A stretch of 64,000 nt of DNA from assembly GCA_050942895.1 (NCBI GenBank), contig JBMNOE010000011.1:18620-82619 (forward strand), read 5' to 3'. The notes under the pieces were generated by a model that searched no databases, was not told the DNA's origin, and saw only the letters and a list, made by a program, of their open reading frames with translations. Origin of the DNA: JBNRMR01 sp050942895. Lineage in GTDB: Bacteria; Bacillota; Clostridia; Christensenellales; UBA1750. A program made the position numbers and the translations under genes. Below, piece after piece: positions 36,849-45,447 of the stretch; within the stretch, counting starts at the first letter, position 1, and the number at the start of each line of letters is the position of its first letter.

Positions 36849-39800
36849 TTGGGCAAAAAAATGACGATCGACGGCAATACCGCTGCCAGCCACGTGGCAT
36901 ACGCTTTTTCGGATGTTGCGTCGATATATCCCATCACACCCTCTTCCACTATGGCTGAAGTCGCCGACGAATGGGCGGCCGCCGGCCGTAAAAACCTCTT
37001 TGGACAGATGCTAAGGGTCTCGGAGATGCAAAGTGAGGCGGGCGCTGCGGGAGCCGTTCACGGCGCGCTGGTTGCAGGCGCCATGACCACCACATTCACA
37101 GCTTCTCAGGGCCTTTTGTTGATGATCCCCAACATGTATAAGATCTCCGGCGAGCTGCTTCCCTGCGTGTTCCATGTTTCCGCAAGAGCGCTGGCCGCCC
37201 ATGCCCTGAGCATCTTTGGTGACCACGCCGACGTCATGGCAGCACGCCAGACCGGCTTTGCGATGATCGCCTCCAACTCCGTGCAGGAAGCCATGGACAT
37301 GGCCCTTGTTGCACATCTTGCAACGCTGAAAGCGAAGGTGCCCTTCCTTCACTTCTTTGACGGCTTCCGCACCTCCCACGAAGTGCAGAAGATTGATGTT
37401 ATCGAATATGACGAGATGGCCAAGCTGGTGGACTGGGACGCGGTTAATGAGTTCAGGGCAAGAGCAATGAACCCCGAGCATCCCCATCAGCAGGGCACTG
37501 CCCAAAATCCTGATATATACTTCCAGAACAGAGAAGCCGCAAACAAGTTCTACGACGCAACCCCCGCCATCGTGGAAGAGGTCATGGGCCAGGTGGCAGA
37601 GCTTACCGGCAGAAAATACAAGCTCTTTGATTACGTGGGCGCGCCTGATGCCGACAAGGTCATCATAATGATGGGTTCGGGCTGCGAGGCAGCCGAGGAA
37701 GCCATCGACTATATGCTGAAAAACGGCGAAAAGGTGGGCATGATAAAGGTCCGCCTTTACAGGCCTTTTGCTGCGGACAGGCTTCTTTCCGTCCTTCCCG
37801 CCACCGCGAAGAAGATTGCCGTGCTGGACCGCACCAAGGAGCCGGGCGCTCTGGGCGAGCCCCTCTACCTGGATGTGAGCACCGCCATCAAGAACGCGGG
37901 CCTGGATATCGCCGTTTACGGCGGCCGCTACGGCATGGGCTCCAAGGAGTTCACCCCCACCATGGTAAAGGCTGTCTATGACAATCTGGACGCCGATCAG
38001 CCCAAGAACGGCTTCACAGTGGGCATTGAGGACGACGTGACCTTCACATCCCTTAAGCTGGGCGAGAAGATCAACGCCTCTGCCGAGGGTACCATCGCCT
38101 GCAAGTTCTACGGCCTGGGCGCCGACGGCACCGTGGGAGCCAACAAGAACTCCATCAAGATCATCGGCGATCACACCGATATGTATGCCCAGGGCTACTT
38201 CGAGTATGACTCAAAGAAGTCCGGCGGCTTCACCATCAGCCATTTGCGCTTTGGCAAATCCCCCATTCAGTCCACATATCTCATTGACCATGCGGACTTT
38301 GTGGCCTGCCATAACCCCTCATATGTCACCCGCTATGACATGGTTGGCTCCTGCAAGGATGGCGGCACCTTCCTGCTGAACAGCCCCTGGAGCGTGGAGG
38401 AGATGGAAGATCATCTTCCCGCTGAGATGAAGCGGATGATCGCCCAAAAGAAGCTTAAGTTCTACAACATCGACGCCATCAAGCTGGCAGCCGCTGCCGG
38501 CATGGGCGGAAGGATAAACACCATCATGCAGGCCGCTTTCTTCTATCTGGCAGAGGTCATTCCCTATGCCGATGCTGAAAAGTATATGAAGGAAGCAGTC
38601 GTTACCAGCTATGGCAGGCGTGGTGAGAAGATCGTTCAGATGAACTACGCCGCCATCGACAGCGCCATCAGCGGCCTTGAGGAAGTCAACTATCCGGAAA
38701 GCTGGGCAGGCACCGGCGAAGGCGCTGTGTTTGTTGACATGAGCGACGATGAGTACATCAAAAACGTCGTTCAGCCCATCAGCAAGCAGGAGGGCAACAA
38801 GCTCCCCGTTTCGGCGTTCGATCCGGCGGGCCGTGTTCCCACCGCCACCACCCAGTATGAAAAGCGCGGGATCGCCGTCCATGTGCCCGAGTGGCAGATC
38901 GATAGCTGCATTCAGTGCAACCAGTGCTCATATGTCTGCCCCCATGCTGTTATTCGTCCCTTCCTGGTGAAGGACGGCACAGAGCTTCCCGAGAACTTTG
39001 CTGTGAAGCCCGCCATCGGCAAGGAGTTTGCAGGCTACGGCTTCCGCATACAGATCTCTCCGCTGGATTGCACCGGCTGCGGAAACTGCGCGGACGTTTG
39101 CCCCTCCAAGGTTAAGTCCCTCATAATGAAGCCCATGCCCGAGCAGGCTGCAGTGCAGGCAGACAACTGGAACTTTGCCCTTACGCTGCCCACCTTAGAG
39201 GAGACCGGCATACAGGTGAACCTGAATACGGTGAAGGGAAGTCAGTTCCTCCAGCCCCTGTTCGAGTTCTCCGGCGCATGCCCCGGCTGCGGCGAAACCC
39301 CTTACATCAAGCTGATCACACAGCTTTACGGCGACAGGATGCTGGTTGCAAACGCGACGGGCTGCTCCTCCATATATGGCGGAAGCTCCCCCACCTGCCC
39401 CTACACCGTCAACAAGCACGGCCATGGCCCCGCATGGGCCAATAGCCTCTTTGAGGATAACGCGGAGTTCGGCTTCGGCATGAAGCTGGCGGTTGACCAG
39501 CGCAGAGAGAAGCTGGGCGAGCTTGCTCAAAAGCTGATTGGCGCCGAGTATGCCCAGGATGCACTCAAGGCTGCCGCACAGGCATGGCTGGATAGCTTCG
39601 ACGACGCCGAAGGCTCCAAGAAAGCGTCCGCAGACTTCATCGCGGCCCTTGAAAACGGCATCGACATGACCGGCACCGAGTGGGAGGCCGAGTGGCTTGC
39701 CAACGGTAAAAAGTGCACTTGCGAAGCCTGCGTGCTGGCGGAAGAAATCCTTGCAAGCAAGGATATGCTCGTTAAGAAGTCCGTGTGGATCTTTGGCGGC

Positions 39801-40415
39801 GACGGCTGGGCATATGACATCGGCTACGGCGGGCTGGATCATGTTCTGGCCCAGGGCGAGGACGTGAACATTCTGGTGATGGACACCGAGGTTTACTCCA
39901 ACACCGGCGGTCAGTCCTCCAAGGCAACGCCAATGGGCTCCGTGGCGAAGTTTGCCGCGGCAGGAAAGCGCACCCGCAAGAAGGATCTGGGCATGATGGC
40001 CATGAGTTATGGCTATGTGTATGTGGCTCAGGTTAACATGGGTGCCAACCAGACACAGCTCCTTAGGGCTATCAGAGAGGCGGAGGCCTACAAGGGGCCG
40101 TCGCTGATAATCGCTTACTCGCCCTGCATCAACCATGTGATTAACATGGGCAAATCACAGGCGGAAGGCAAGCGCGCCACCGAGGCGGGTTACTGGCCCC
40201 TTTATAGGTACAGCCCGACACTGGCCGATGACGGAAAGAACCCCTTCACATTGGACAGCAAGGATCCGACAGTTGACTATAAGGAGTTCATAATGAGCGA
40301 AGGACGCTATGCATCGCTGCAAAAGCAGTTGCCTGATGTGGCAGAAAAGCTGTTCACCAAGGCGGCAGAGGATGCCAAGGACAAGCTGGAAACCTACAAG
40401 CGCCTGGCGGAATAA
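36849..40415 (+). CDS. nifJ: Pyruvate:ferredoxin (flavodoxin) oxidoreductase
   Basis: 1188 residues from TTG 36849, chosen because AAAGGAG lies nine bases upstream and MGKKMTIDGNTAASHVAYAF matches the family start; ATG 36813 lacks a site. All domains of the single-chain enzyme are present: POR N-terminal domains I/II (YPITPSSTMAEVADEW), two [4Fe-4S] ferredoxin motifs CIQCNQCSYVCP (about residue 687) and CTGCGNCADVCP (about 740), ACPGCGE for the proximal cluster, and TPP site GGDGWAYDIGYGGLDH. It turns pyruvate and CoA into acetyl-CoA, CO2 and reduced ferredoxin. Monocistronic, with its own promoter and terminator. Confidence 0.95.
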   Translation: MGKKMTIDGNTAASHVAYAFSDVASIYPITPSSTMAEVADEWAAAGRKNLFGQMLRVSEMQSEAGAAGAVHGALVAGAMTTTFTASQGLLLMIPNMYKISGELLPCVFHVSARALAAHALSIFGDHADVMAARQTGFAMIASNSVQEAMDMALVAHLATLKAKVPFLHFFDGFRTSHEVQKIDVIEYDEMAKLVDWDAVNEFRARAMNPEHPHQQGTAQNPDIYFQNREAANKFYDATPAIVEEVMGQVAELTGRKYKLFDYVGAPDADKVIIMMGSGCEAAEEAIDYMLKNGEKVGMIKVRLYRPFAADRLLSVLPATAKKIAVLDRTKEPGALGEPLYLDVSTAIKNAGLDIAVYGGRYGMGSKEFTPTMVKAVYDNLDADQPKNGFTVGIEDDVTFTSLKLGEKINASAEGTIACKFYGLGADGTVGANKNSIKIIGDHTDMYAQGYFEYDSKKSGGFTISHLRFGKSPIQSTYLIDHADFVACHNPSYVTRYDMVGSCKDGGTFLLNSPWSVEEMEDHLPAEMKRMIAQKKLKFYNIDAIKLAAAAGMGGRINTIMQAAFFYLAEVIPYADAEKYMKEAVVTSYGRRGEKIVQMNYAAIDSAISGLEEVNYPESWAGTGEGAVFVDMSDDEYIKNVVQPISKQEGNKLPVSAFDPAGRVPTATTQYEKRGIAVHVPEWQIDSCIQCNQCSYVCPHAVIRPFLVKDGTELPENFAVKPAIGKEFAGYGFRIQISPLDCTGCGNCADVCPSKVKSLIMKPMPEQAAVQADNWNFALTLPTLEETGIQVNLNTVKGSQFLQPLFEFSGACPGCGETPYIKLITQLYGDRMLVANATGCSSIYGGSSPTCPYTVNKHGHGPAWANSLFEDNAEFGFGMKLAVDQRREKLGELAQKLIGAEYAQDALKAAAQAWLDSFDDAEGSKKASADFIAALENGIDMTGTEWEAEWLANGKKCTCEACVLAEEILASKDMLVKKSVWIFGGDGWAYDIGYGGLDHVLAQGEDVNILVMDTEVYSNTGGQSSKATPMGSVAKFAAAGKRTRKKDLGMMAMSYGYVYVAQVNMGANQTQLLRAIREAEAYKGPSLIIAYSPCINHVINMGKSQAEGKRATEAGYWPLYRYSPTLADDGKNPFTLDSKDPTVDYKEFIMSEGRYASLQKQLPDVAEKLFTKAAEDAKDKLETYKRLAE

Positions 40416-40437
40416 ACCCAACATATGTAACGATAAA

Positions 40438-40466
40438 AGACCGGTGCGGTGACGCATCGGTCTTTT
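40438..40466 (+). terminator. Terminator of nifJ
   Basis: AGACCGGTGCG (40438-40448) with GTGA loop and CGCATCGGTCT, then TTTT. Confidence 0.8.
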
Positions 40467-40502
40467 GTCCCCAAAAGAAAGAGCGGAGAAAGGAGCGATT
40501 TT

Positions 40503-41087
40503 GTGGAGTTTTACCATGGGACGTCCGTCGCCGGGCTGAAAGAACTGAAGCCCTTTGCTAAAGAAGGCTCGAACCTACAGGAGGCCTGCGTTTATCTTTC
40601 CACCAGCAGGCAGGTGGCGCTGTTTTATATCTGGAACTATGAAAAAGACCCGGTCAGAAGGCTGATGATGGACATCAAGCCGGATAAAGTGGTGTTTCAG
40701 GAAATGTTCTCCGGCGCGCTGGCGCGGTTTTATCAAGGCACAAAGGGATATCTCTACCGCTGCATTGGCGAATATGAAATGAGCGAGAGCCACGGCGTTC
40801 AAACCTGCGCCATTTCCCGGGAGCCAGTGCCGGTTGAAAGCGTGGAATATATACCCGATGTATACGAAGAAATAATGAACTATCAAAGTCAGGGGAAGTT
40901 CGTCTATGAAAAATACGAGAGCCTGCCGCAATACCGTCATGACATCATCCGCGGCCATGTGATGAGATCGATTAAAAAAGAGGATCTGCTAAGCGAGCCC
41001 CGGCACCCAACTTCCCTTCTTTATCAGGAAAAATACCCGCAGTATTGGCGGGAGGCGGAAGTGCTCAGCAAATACGGCCTGCTATAG
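40503..41087 (+). CDS. YHGTS-type protein, possible ADP-ribosyltransferase fold
   Basis: 194 residues from GTG 40503, after AAAGGAGCG; the ATG at 40449 would lie in the nifJ terminator. N-terminal FYHGTSVAGLKELKPFA and VYLSTSRQVALFYIWN resemble the HGT and Y-x-T motifs of small ART/DUF3990-like domains. The C-terminal part is basic and helical (RHDIIRGHVMRSIKKEDLL). No obvious catalytic Glu can be assigned. I recall related uncharacterised proteins in Clostridia but no function. It sits alone, tail to tail with a nucleotidyltransferase gene 14 bases away. Confidence 0.55.
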   Translation: MEFYHGTSVAGLKELKPFAKEGSNLQEACVYLSTSRQVALFYIWNYEKDPVRRLMMDIKPDKVVFQEMFSGALARFYQGTKGYLYRCIGEYEMSESHGVQTCAISREPVPVESVEYIPDVYEEIMNYQSQGKFVYEKYESLPQYRHDIIRGHVMRSIKKEDLLSEPRHPTSLLYQEKYPQYWREAEVLSKYGLL

Positions 41088-41101
41088 GGCGGCGCACGGG
41101 A

Positions 41102-42139
41102 TTATTCCGTTAAGAAAGCCTGCAGTTCAGCCACGGAATCCAGTTGAGCAATCGGCACGCCGTTTTTCTCCAGCAGCACGACAAACGCCTGATGGGCTTT
41201 TGTCGCGCTTGCGGCAAGCATCTTTAAGTTATCTGCGTCAAAGCTGTTGATAAACCGCAAATCATCAATGGAGATTCCCAGCCTGCTCTGCACATTATCA
41301 AAGGTGTGTTGCAGGGATGCTGCCGACAATAAAGCCGTCGCCGCGTTGTTTTCTTCACAGCTCAAGTAAATCTTGTTCCAATGGGTCAAAATTTCTTCAT
41401 ACAGGCCGGCCAAATCGGAAAAGGGAATGGGCGCAATGGTTTCTTTTTTTACCTGGTTTAAGAAATCAGAAACCAAATTGATTAAAGCGCGGCAGGAATC
41501 TTTGGCCTGTTTTGCTGTGCCTATCCTTGAAACGGCATTGAAAGCGTCGAGAAATCCCTCCGGCAGTCGCTTAAAAGCAGAGAGCTCCTCGCCCATGCGT
41601 TTCGTTCCGAAGCGCAGATAGCGATGATTGAGCAGGCAGACCACATCGCTTATCGCGTAGAGGATGCCCCCGGCGCAGGTTAAATCGCCTTCCAAACACA
41701 GCTCGCTAAAGTATTGCTTTGCTTTGATCAGATGCCTTTCCGCCTTGCAGATAAGCTCCGGCGTCAGCTCGCCGTTTTCAATGTCGTGAACATGTTTTTT
41801 AAGCGCCTCATACCGCCGGCGGTCCTCCTCCGTCGCATAGTAAACCAGCTGGGATTCGGCGACGACCGAAACTTTCGGATCGTCAAAATTGGCGTACTGC
41901 TCTACTTTCTCCCAGCTTACGCCCCAAAGATCATTGCCACAGCCTTTCCAGATAAACGTTTTGGAAAAATTTCGGCCTTTCTCCGTTTTGGGAACAAAAA
42001 TCATATCCAGATCCGATTTGTCGTTCGCGGTTCCGTTAACGCAAGAACCATAGATGAACATTATGCTGATATCGTCCGCATAATCTGTTTTTATTACTTG
42101 AAGAATTGCGTCAAGCAGCTCCTGATGATGGGGCTTCAT
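41102..42139 (-). CDS. Nucleotidyltransferase-fold protein
   Basis: 345 residues; GGAGGAAAACGG precedes the ATG. Near residues 27-48 it has FIYGSCVNGTANDKSDLDMIF, the GS-x(n)-DxD motif of the Pol-beta nucleotidyltransferase fold binding two metals. Residues about 110-345 are a mostly helical domain. Such proteins transfer AMP or other nucleotides to drugs, proteins or tRNA ends, or act as antitoxins (MntA); which one is not clear from the sequence. It is convergent with the YHGTS gene, so the two are not an operon. Confidence 0.7.
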   Translation of the reverse strand: MKPHHQELLDAILQVIKTDYADDISIMFIYGSCVNGTANDKSDLDMIFVPKTEKGRNFSKTFIWKGCGNDLWGVSWEKVEQYANFDDPKVSVVAESQLVYYATEEDRRRYEALKKHVHDIENGELTPELICKAERHLIKAKQYFSELCLEGDLTCAGGILYAISDVVCLLNHRYLRFGTKRMGEELSAFKRLPEGFLDAFNAVSRIGTAKQAKDSCRALINLVSDFLNQVKKETIAPIPFSDLAGLYEEILTHWNKIYLSCEENNAATALLSAASLQHTFDNVQSRLGISIDDLRFINSFDADNLKMLAASATKAHQAFVVLLEKNGVPIAQLDSVAELQAFLTE

Positions 42140-42610
42140 CCGTTTTCCTCCGATTAAAGTTTATCTCTTGTATGCTACCAGACTTCAGCTTTTTCTTCAA
42201 CGCCCATTTGCAAATCATATTTTTGCCGCTCAAAAGTCCGCTTCTCAAATATCTTCCCTGCTCATTTTAGAGCCTGAGGACAGGGGTAGGGCCTTGGTCG
42301 TGTCGATTACGCCTTGCAGGTTGATGAGCAGGTCGCCTTCATACCAATGCGTCCATTTGCCGCAGACCGCTTTTTCCTGATTCATTGCCGGCTTGTGCAG
42401 CGCGAAAAGTGTCTGGCCGATCCGTTGCGTGAAGCAGGCTGCAAAACGCCGATTAGTCAAGATGCCGATAATGACCGAATCCACTGACGTTTTCAGCGGA
42501 GGGACGCATTTCGGCTCAAATAAATCATAATACAACTTGGCTGCGCAGGCTTAATCAAAAACGATCAAGGCCAATCCCCATTAAAAGCATTCCAAACAGC
42601 AATGAACGCT
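42140..42610. other. Gap with a small unconfirmed ORF
   Basis: 471 bases. A minus strand frame of 96 codons (42245-42535; MYYDLFEPKCVPPLKTSV) has the amino-acid mix of a real protein (FAACFTQRIGQTLFALHK; WTHWYEGDLLINLQGVID) but no strong ribosome site. It could be a fragment or a small gene; I cannot assign a function. Confidence 0.35.
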
Positions 42611-43924
42611 TTAATCTTCTATAATAACCGGCGCTTTGGTTTCCTTAGTGCTGGTGCGGCGAACGGCGGTGATGTCTGCGTCTTTCACATCGTGCAGATA
42701 CAGCGCCGACATGTTTTCCAGCTCGGCTGCGCCGCCTTCCTGTGCCACCGTCACATTGCGGACGGTCAGGCCGTCAACATGGGCGATGGCGAGATAGGCG
42801 GGCTTGCGAATATAAGCCGTATCGCGGCCGTCGTCCGCCCTGTCCCTGCCTCCGCCAATGGCCTTTGTGCGGATAGAATAGTCCGCCTTAAAGTCGCTGC
42901 GAAAGGTGATATCCGCCAGCGTCAGGTTTTCGATGTGAGAGGAGGGCATGCCCTGAAACAGTGCGCCGCTGCCGCTTTTAACCTGGATGTTCTGGAAGAT
43001 GATATCCCTTACCCTGCCGGTTTTGGAGTCGTCCTCCCGCTTGTCGATATCGATATAAAGGGGGATAATGGGCTTGATATGCTCCCTGTTGGCGCACTCG
43101 ACTGTCATGTTCGTGAAAGTCACGCGCTCCACCGTTGCGCCATCCTTGACAAAGATCCCCAAACCAACGGAGGAGTTTTTAATGGTGCAGTTGGTAAAGT
43201 GGATGTCGCGGAAGTCGGAACGGGACTCTGTGCCGATCTTGATTGCCGTGGCCGGCGATTCCAGTATGCAGTTGGAAACCACCAAGTTTTCCATAGGCGC
43301 GTTTTCCTGCGTTGTTTTCGGCACGATGCAGTCATCCCCCGCGATTATGTGGCAGTTGGAAATGATAACGTTTTTGCAGGAGTCCGGGTCAATGCCGTCG
43401 GAGTTTAGATGGTAATAGTTGTTGAGTATCCGCACCCCGGTGATCTTGACGTTTTCGCAAAGAATGAGATGGATCGTCCAAGAGCAGGAGTAAAGGAAGG
43501 TCACATCCATAATGCGGAAGTTGTTGCACTTTATGACCTTCAGCAGGCTCACGCGAAAGGGAAGCCGCTCGGGTATGCCCCACCAGACGCCCCAATCCTC
43601 CTTGCCGGGCCCAAGAATGGTTCCGCAGCCATCGATGGAGATATCGTCTTCGTCGCTGCCGTAGAGCAAAATTCCCTTCCAGAAGCCACCGGGGACATTG
43701 TTATAATCCTCTGGCCTGGTGCTGGCGCGAAGGACTGCGCCGGCCTGCAATGTGATCTGCACATGGCTTTTGAGCGTTAGACCTCCGCAGAGAAAGTCTC
43801 CCTTGGGGATGACGACCTGCCCGCCGCCGTCTTTAAAGCAATGATCGATCGCCTCTTGTATCGCACTGGTGTTGATGAAGCCTTCTTCGGCTCTGGCGCC
43901 AAAATCCAAAATATTGTATGCCAT
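42611..43924 (-). CDS. GH28 (polygalacturonase-like) beta-helix protein
   Basis: 437 residues; AAGGAATGACAA precedes the ATG. It starts YNILDFGARAEEGFINTSAI, the Pectate-lyase-3-like cap of GH28 enzymes, followed by a right-handed beta-helix. Catalytic segments NSDGIDPDSC (174-183) and AGDDCIVPKT (195-204) supply the three acidic residues, but the usual GHG and RIK motifs read SPATAIKIGTE and IKPIIPLYI. No signal peptide, so it acts inside the cell. It probably removes uronic acid or related residues from pectin-derived oligosaccharides. It is last in the gene run, 53 bases after the GH4 gene. Confidence 0.85.
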   Translation of the reverse strand: MAYNILDFGARAEEGFINTSAIQEAIDHCFKDGGGQVVIPKGDFLCGGLTLKSHVQITLQAGAVLRASTRPEDYNNVPGGFWKGILLYGSDEDDISIDGCGTILGPGKEDWGVWWGIPERLPFRVSLLKVIKCNNFRIMDVTFLYSCSWTIHLILCENVKITGVRILNNYYHLNSDGIDPDSCKNVIISNCHIIAGDDCIVPKTTQENAPMENLVVSNCILESPATAIKIGTESRSDFRDIHFTNCTIKNSSVGLGIFVKDGATVERVTFTNMTVECANREHIKPIIPLYIDIDKREDDSKTGRVRDIIFQNIQVKSGSGALFQGMPSSHIENLTLADITFRSDFKADYSIRTKAIGGGRDRADDGRDTAYIRKPAYLAIAHVDGLTVRNVTVAQEGGAAELENMSALYLHDVKDADITAVRRTSTKETKAPVIIED

Positions 43925-43977
43925 TTGTCATTCCTTTCATCATATCGTATAGATAAAGTAGTAGTCATAATCATTGT

Positions 43978-45294
43978 TTATAGATTAAACATGGGCAGGT
44001 ATGGCTTGGCGGCTTCAAGCATTTCGTCCACCATATCGCGGATCTCCTGCATGCTCAGCACAGCGCTGGTTAATGGATCGTACAGGCAGGAATAGAACAC
44101 TTTGTTCACATCGCCTTCCAGAGCGGCCTCGATTGCAAGCTCCTCGCATCGGGAAGAAATATCATTTAGCAGCGCCAGTTGGGGCGGCAAAGGGCCCACA
44201 TGGATGGCTTGCAGGCCTTTTTTGCTGGCCAGCACAGGAACTTCAACGCAGGCACCCGCGGGCAGGTTGTCGATCAACCCGAAGTTGCGCATGTTGCCGT
44301 TGAACTCAAACATCTCATTGTCGCCAAAGATGGCGTTGAAAATGTATGCTGCATATTCTATGCCGCGGTTAAGCTCAACCGGAGCGTTCATCCAGTCTTC
44401 GATTGCCTGACGGCGCTTGGCCATGGCCTCTTCGCGGCGCTCCGGGGTGAGGGCAAGGCCCTTGTCGTTCCCTGTGCCATGAGTACAGTATTTTTCAAGC
44501 AAATCGGGGCGCTTGCGGAACCAGGAGACGTATTCGCTGTGATGGCCGGAGCCTTCGGGAGAGAAATAGCCCAAATGCTTGAACATTTCAAAACGAACCT
44601 GCTCCTCGTTGTAGACAATGGGGTTCTTCGCAGCCTCACGCAGTCGGGGGTATGCGTCTTTGCCGTCTACTCTGTAATCGATATAGAATGCCTGGTGGTT
44701 AAGGCCGGCGCATGTGTAAGTGACATCGCTCATATCCGCGCCGATCCACCTTGCGATCTTTTTTGCGGTTCCCTGCACGCTATGGCAAAGGCCGGTTATA
44801 TGCAAATTGGGGTATACGGTCTGCATTGCGCGGCAGAGCATCGCCATCGGATTGGTGTAGTTGAGAAAGATGGCATCGGGACAATAGGTTTCGATATCTT
44901 TGCAGATTGCCAGCATCTCAGGCAGCGTACGCAGAAAATCGAACACGCCGGACGGGCCCCGGGTATCCCCGATGCAGATGCTTACGCCGTACTTCATCGG
45001 GATATCAATATCGCTGTGCCTATCCTCCCTTTTTCGGACAAGAATGGTGCATAGAACGCCGTCCGCGCCCTTAAGGGCCTCTTTGCGGTCCTTTGTGCAA
45101 ATCACCTTGGCGGGATAACGGCCGGCTTCAACAATCTTGGTTACCATTTTTCGCGCCAGCTCAAGCTGTTGATCGCTTATGTCCACCAGCACCAATTCCG
45201 CATCGGCAAAGGCCGGAAACGTCAGCAGATCACGGCACAGACTGCGTGTGAAGTTAAAGCTGCCGGCGCCAATGAAAACAATGCGTTTTGCCAT
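43978..45294 (-). CDS. lplD: GH4 glycosidase, alpha-galacturonidase (LplD)-like
   Basis: 438 residues from ATG 45294 (MAKRIVFIGAGSFNFTRSLC), after GGAGGAG; an upstream GTG or ATG frame is not supported. The NAD-binding glycine loop GAGSFNFTR, FLNYTNPMAM, the metal ligand Cys in GLCHSVQGTA and His in GLNHQAFYI mark GH4, which works by NAD- and metal-dependent oxidation-elimination. With LplB/YtcP permeases and a GH28 neighbour, LplD-type alpha-galacturonidase is the best fit; alpha-galactosidase or alpha-glucosidase is the alternative. Cytosolic. Confidence 0.8.
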   Translation of the reverse strand: MAKRIVFIGAGSFNFTRSLCRDLLTFPAFADAELVLVDISDQQLELARKMVTKIVEAGRYPAKVICTKDRKEALKGADGVLCTILVRKREDRHSDIDIPMKYGVSICIGDTRGPSGVFDFLRTLPEMLAICKDIETYCPDAIFLNYTNPMAMLCRAMQTVYPNLHITGLCHSVQGTAKKIARWIGADMSDVTYTCAGLNHQAFYIDYRVDGKDAYPRLREAAKNPIVYNEEQVRFEMFKHLGYFSPEGSGHHSEYVSWFRKRPDLLEKYCTHGTGNDKGLALTPERREEAMAKRRQAIEDWMNAPVELNRGIEYAAYIFNAIFGDNEMFEFNGNMRNFGLIDNLPAGACVEVPVLASKKGLQAIHVGPLPPQLALLNDISSRCEELAIEAALEGDVNKVFYSCLYDPLTSAVLSMQEIRDMVDEMLEAAKPYLPMFNL

Positions 45295-45447
45295 ATGGTT
45301 TTTCTCCTCCCAAACACAGTTTACGCCAGCCGGTATAGGACAGCCGAACTGGCTAATTCTAACATAACCTGTTTTGAAGGCAGCAACCATGCGTTTGTTT
45401 CGGTTCTCATATGCAATTTTTTAATAAGATAATCATCGGTTTCAAGA

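Noticed and set aside
37011..38174. Long 387-codon frame opposite nifJ on the minus strand
   Set aside because: Shadow of the nifJ coding sequence: no ribosome site and Gly/His-rich low-sense composition.
39195..40136. 313-codon minus strand frame in nifJ
   Set aside because: Also antisense to nifJ domains with clear cofactor motifs; composition is not protein-like.
44179..45054. 291-codon + strand frame in the GH4 gene
   Set aside because: Antisense to a clear GH4 coding sequence; no start signals.
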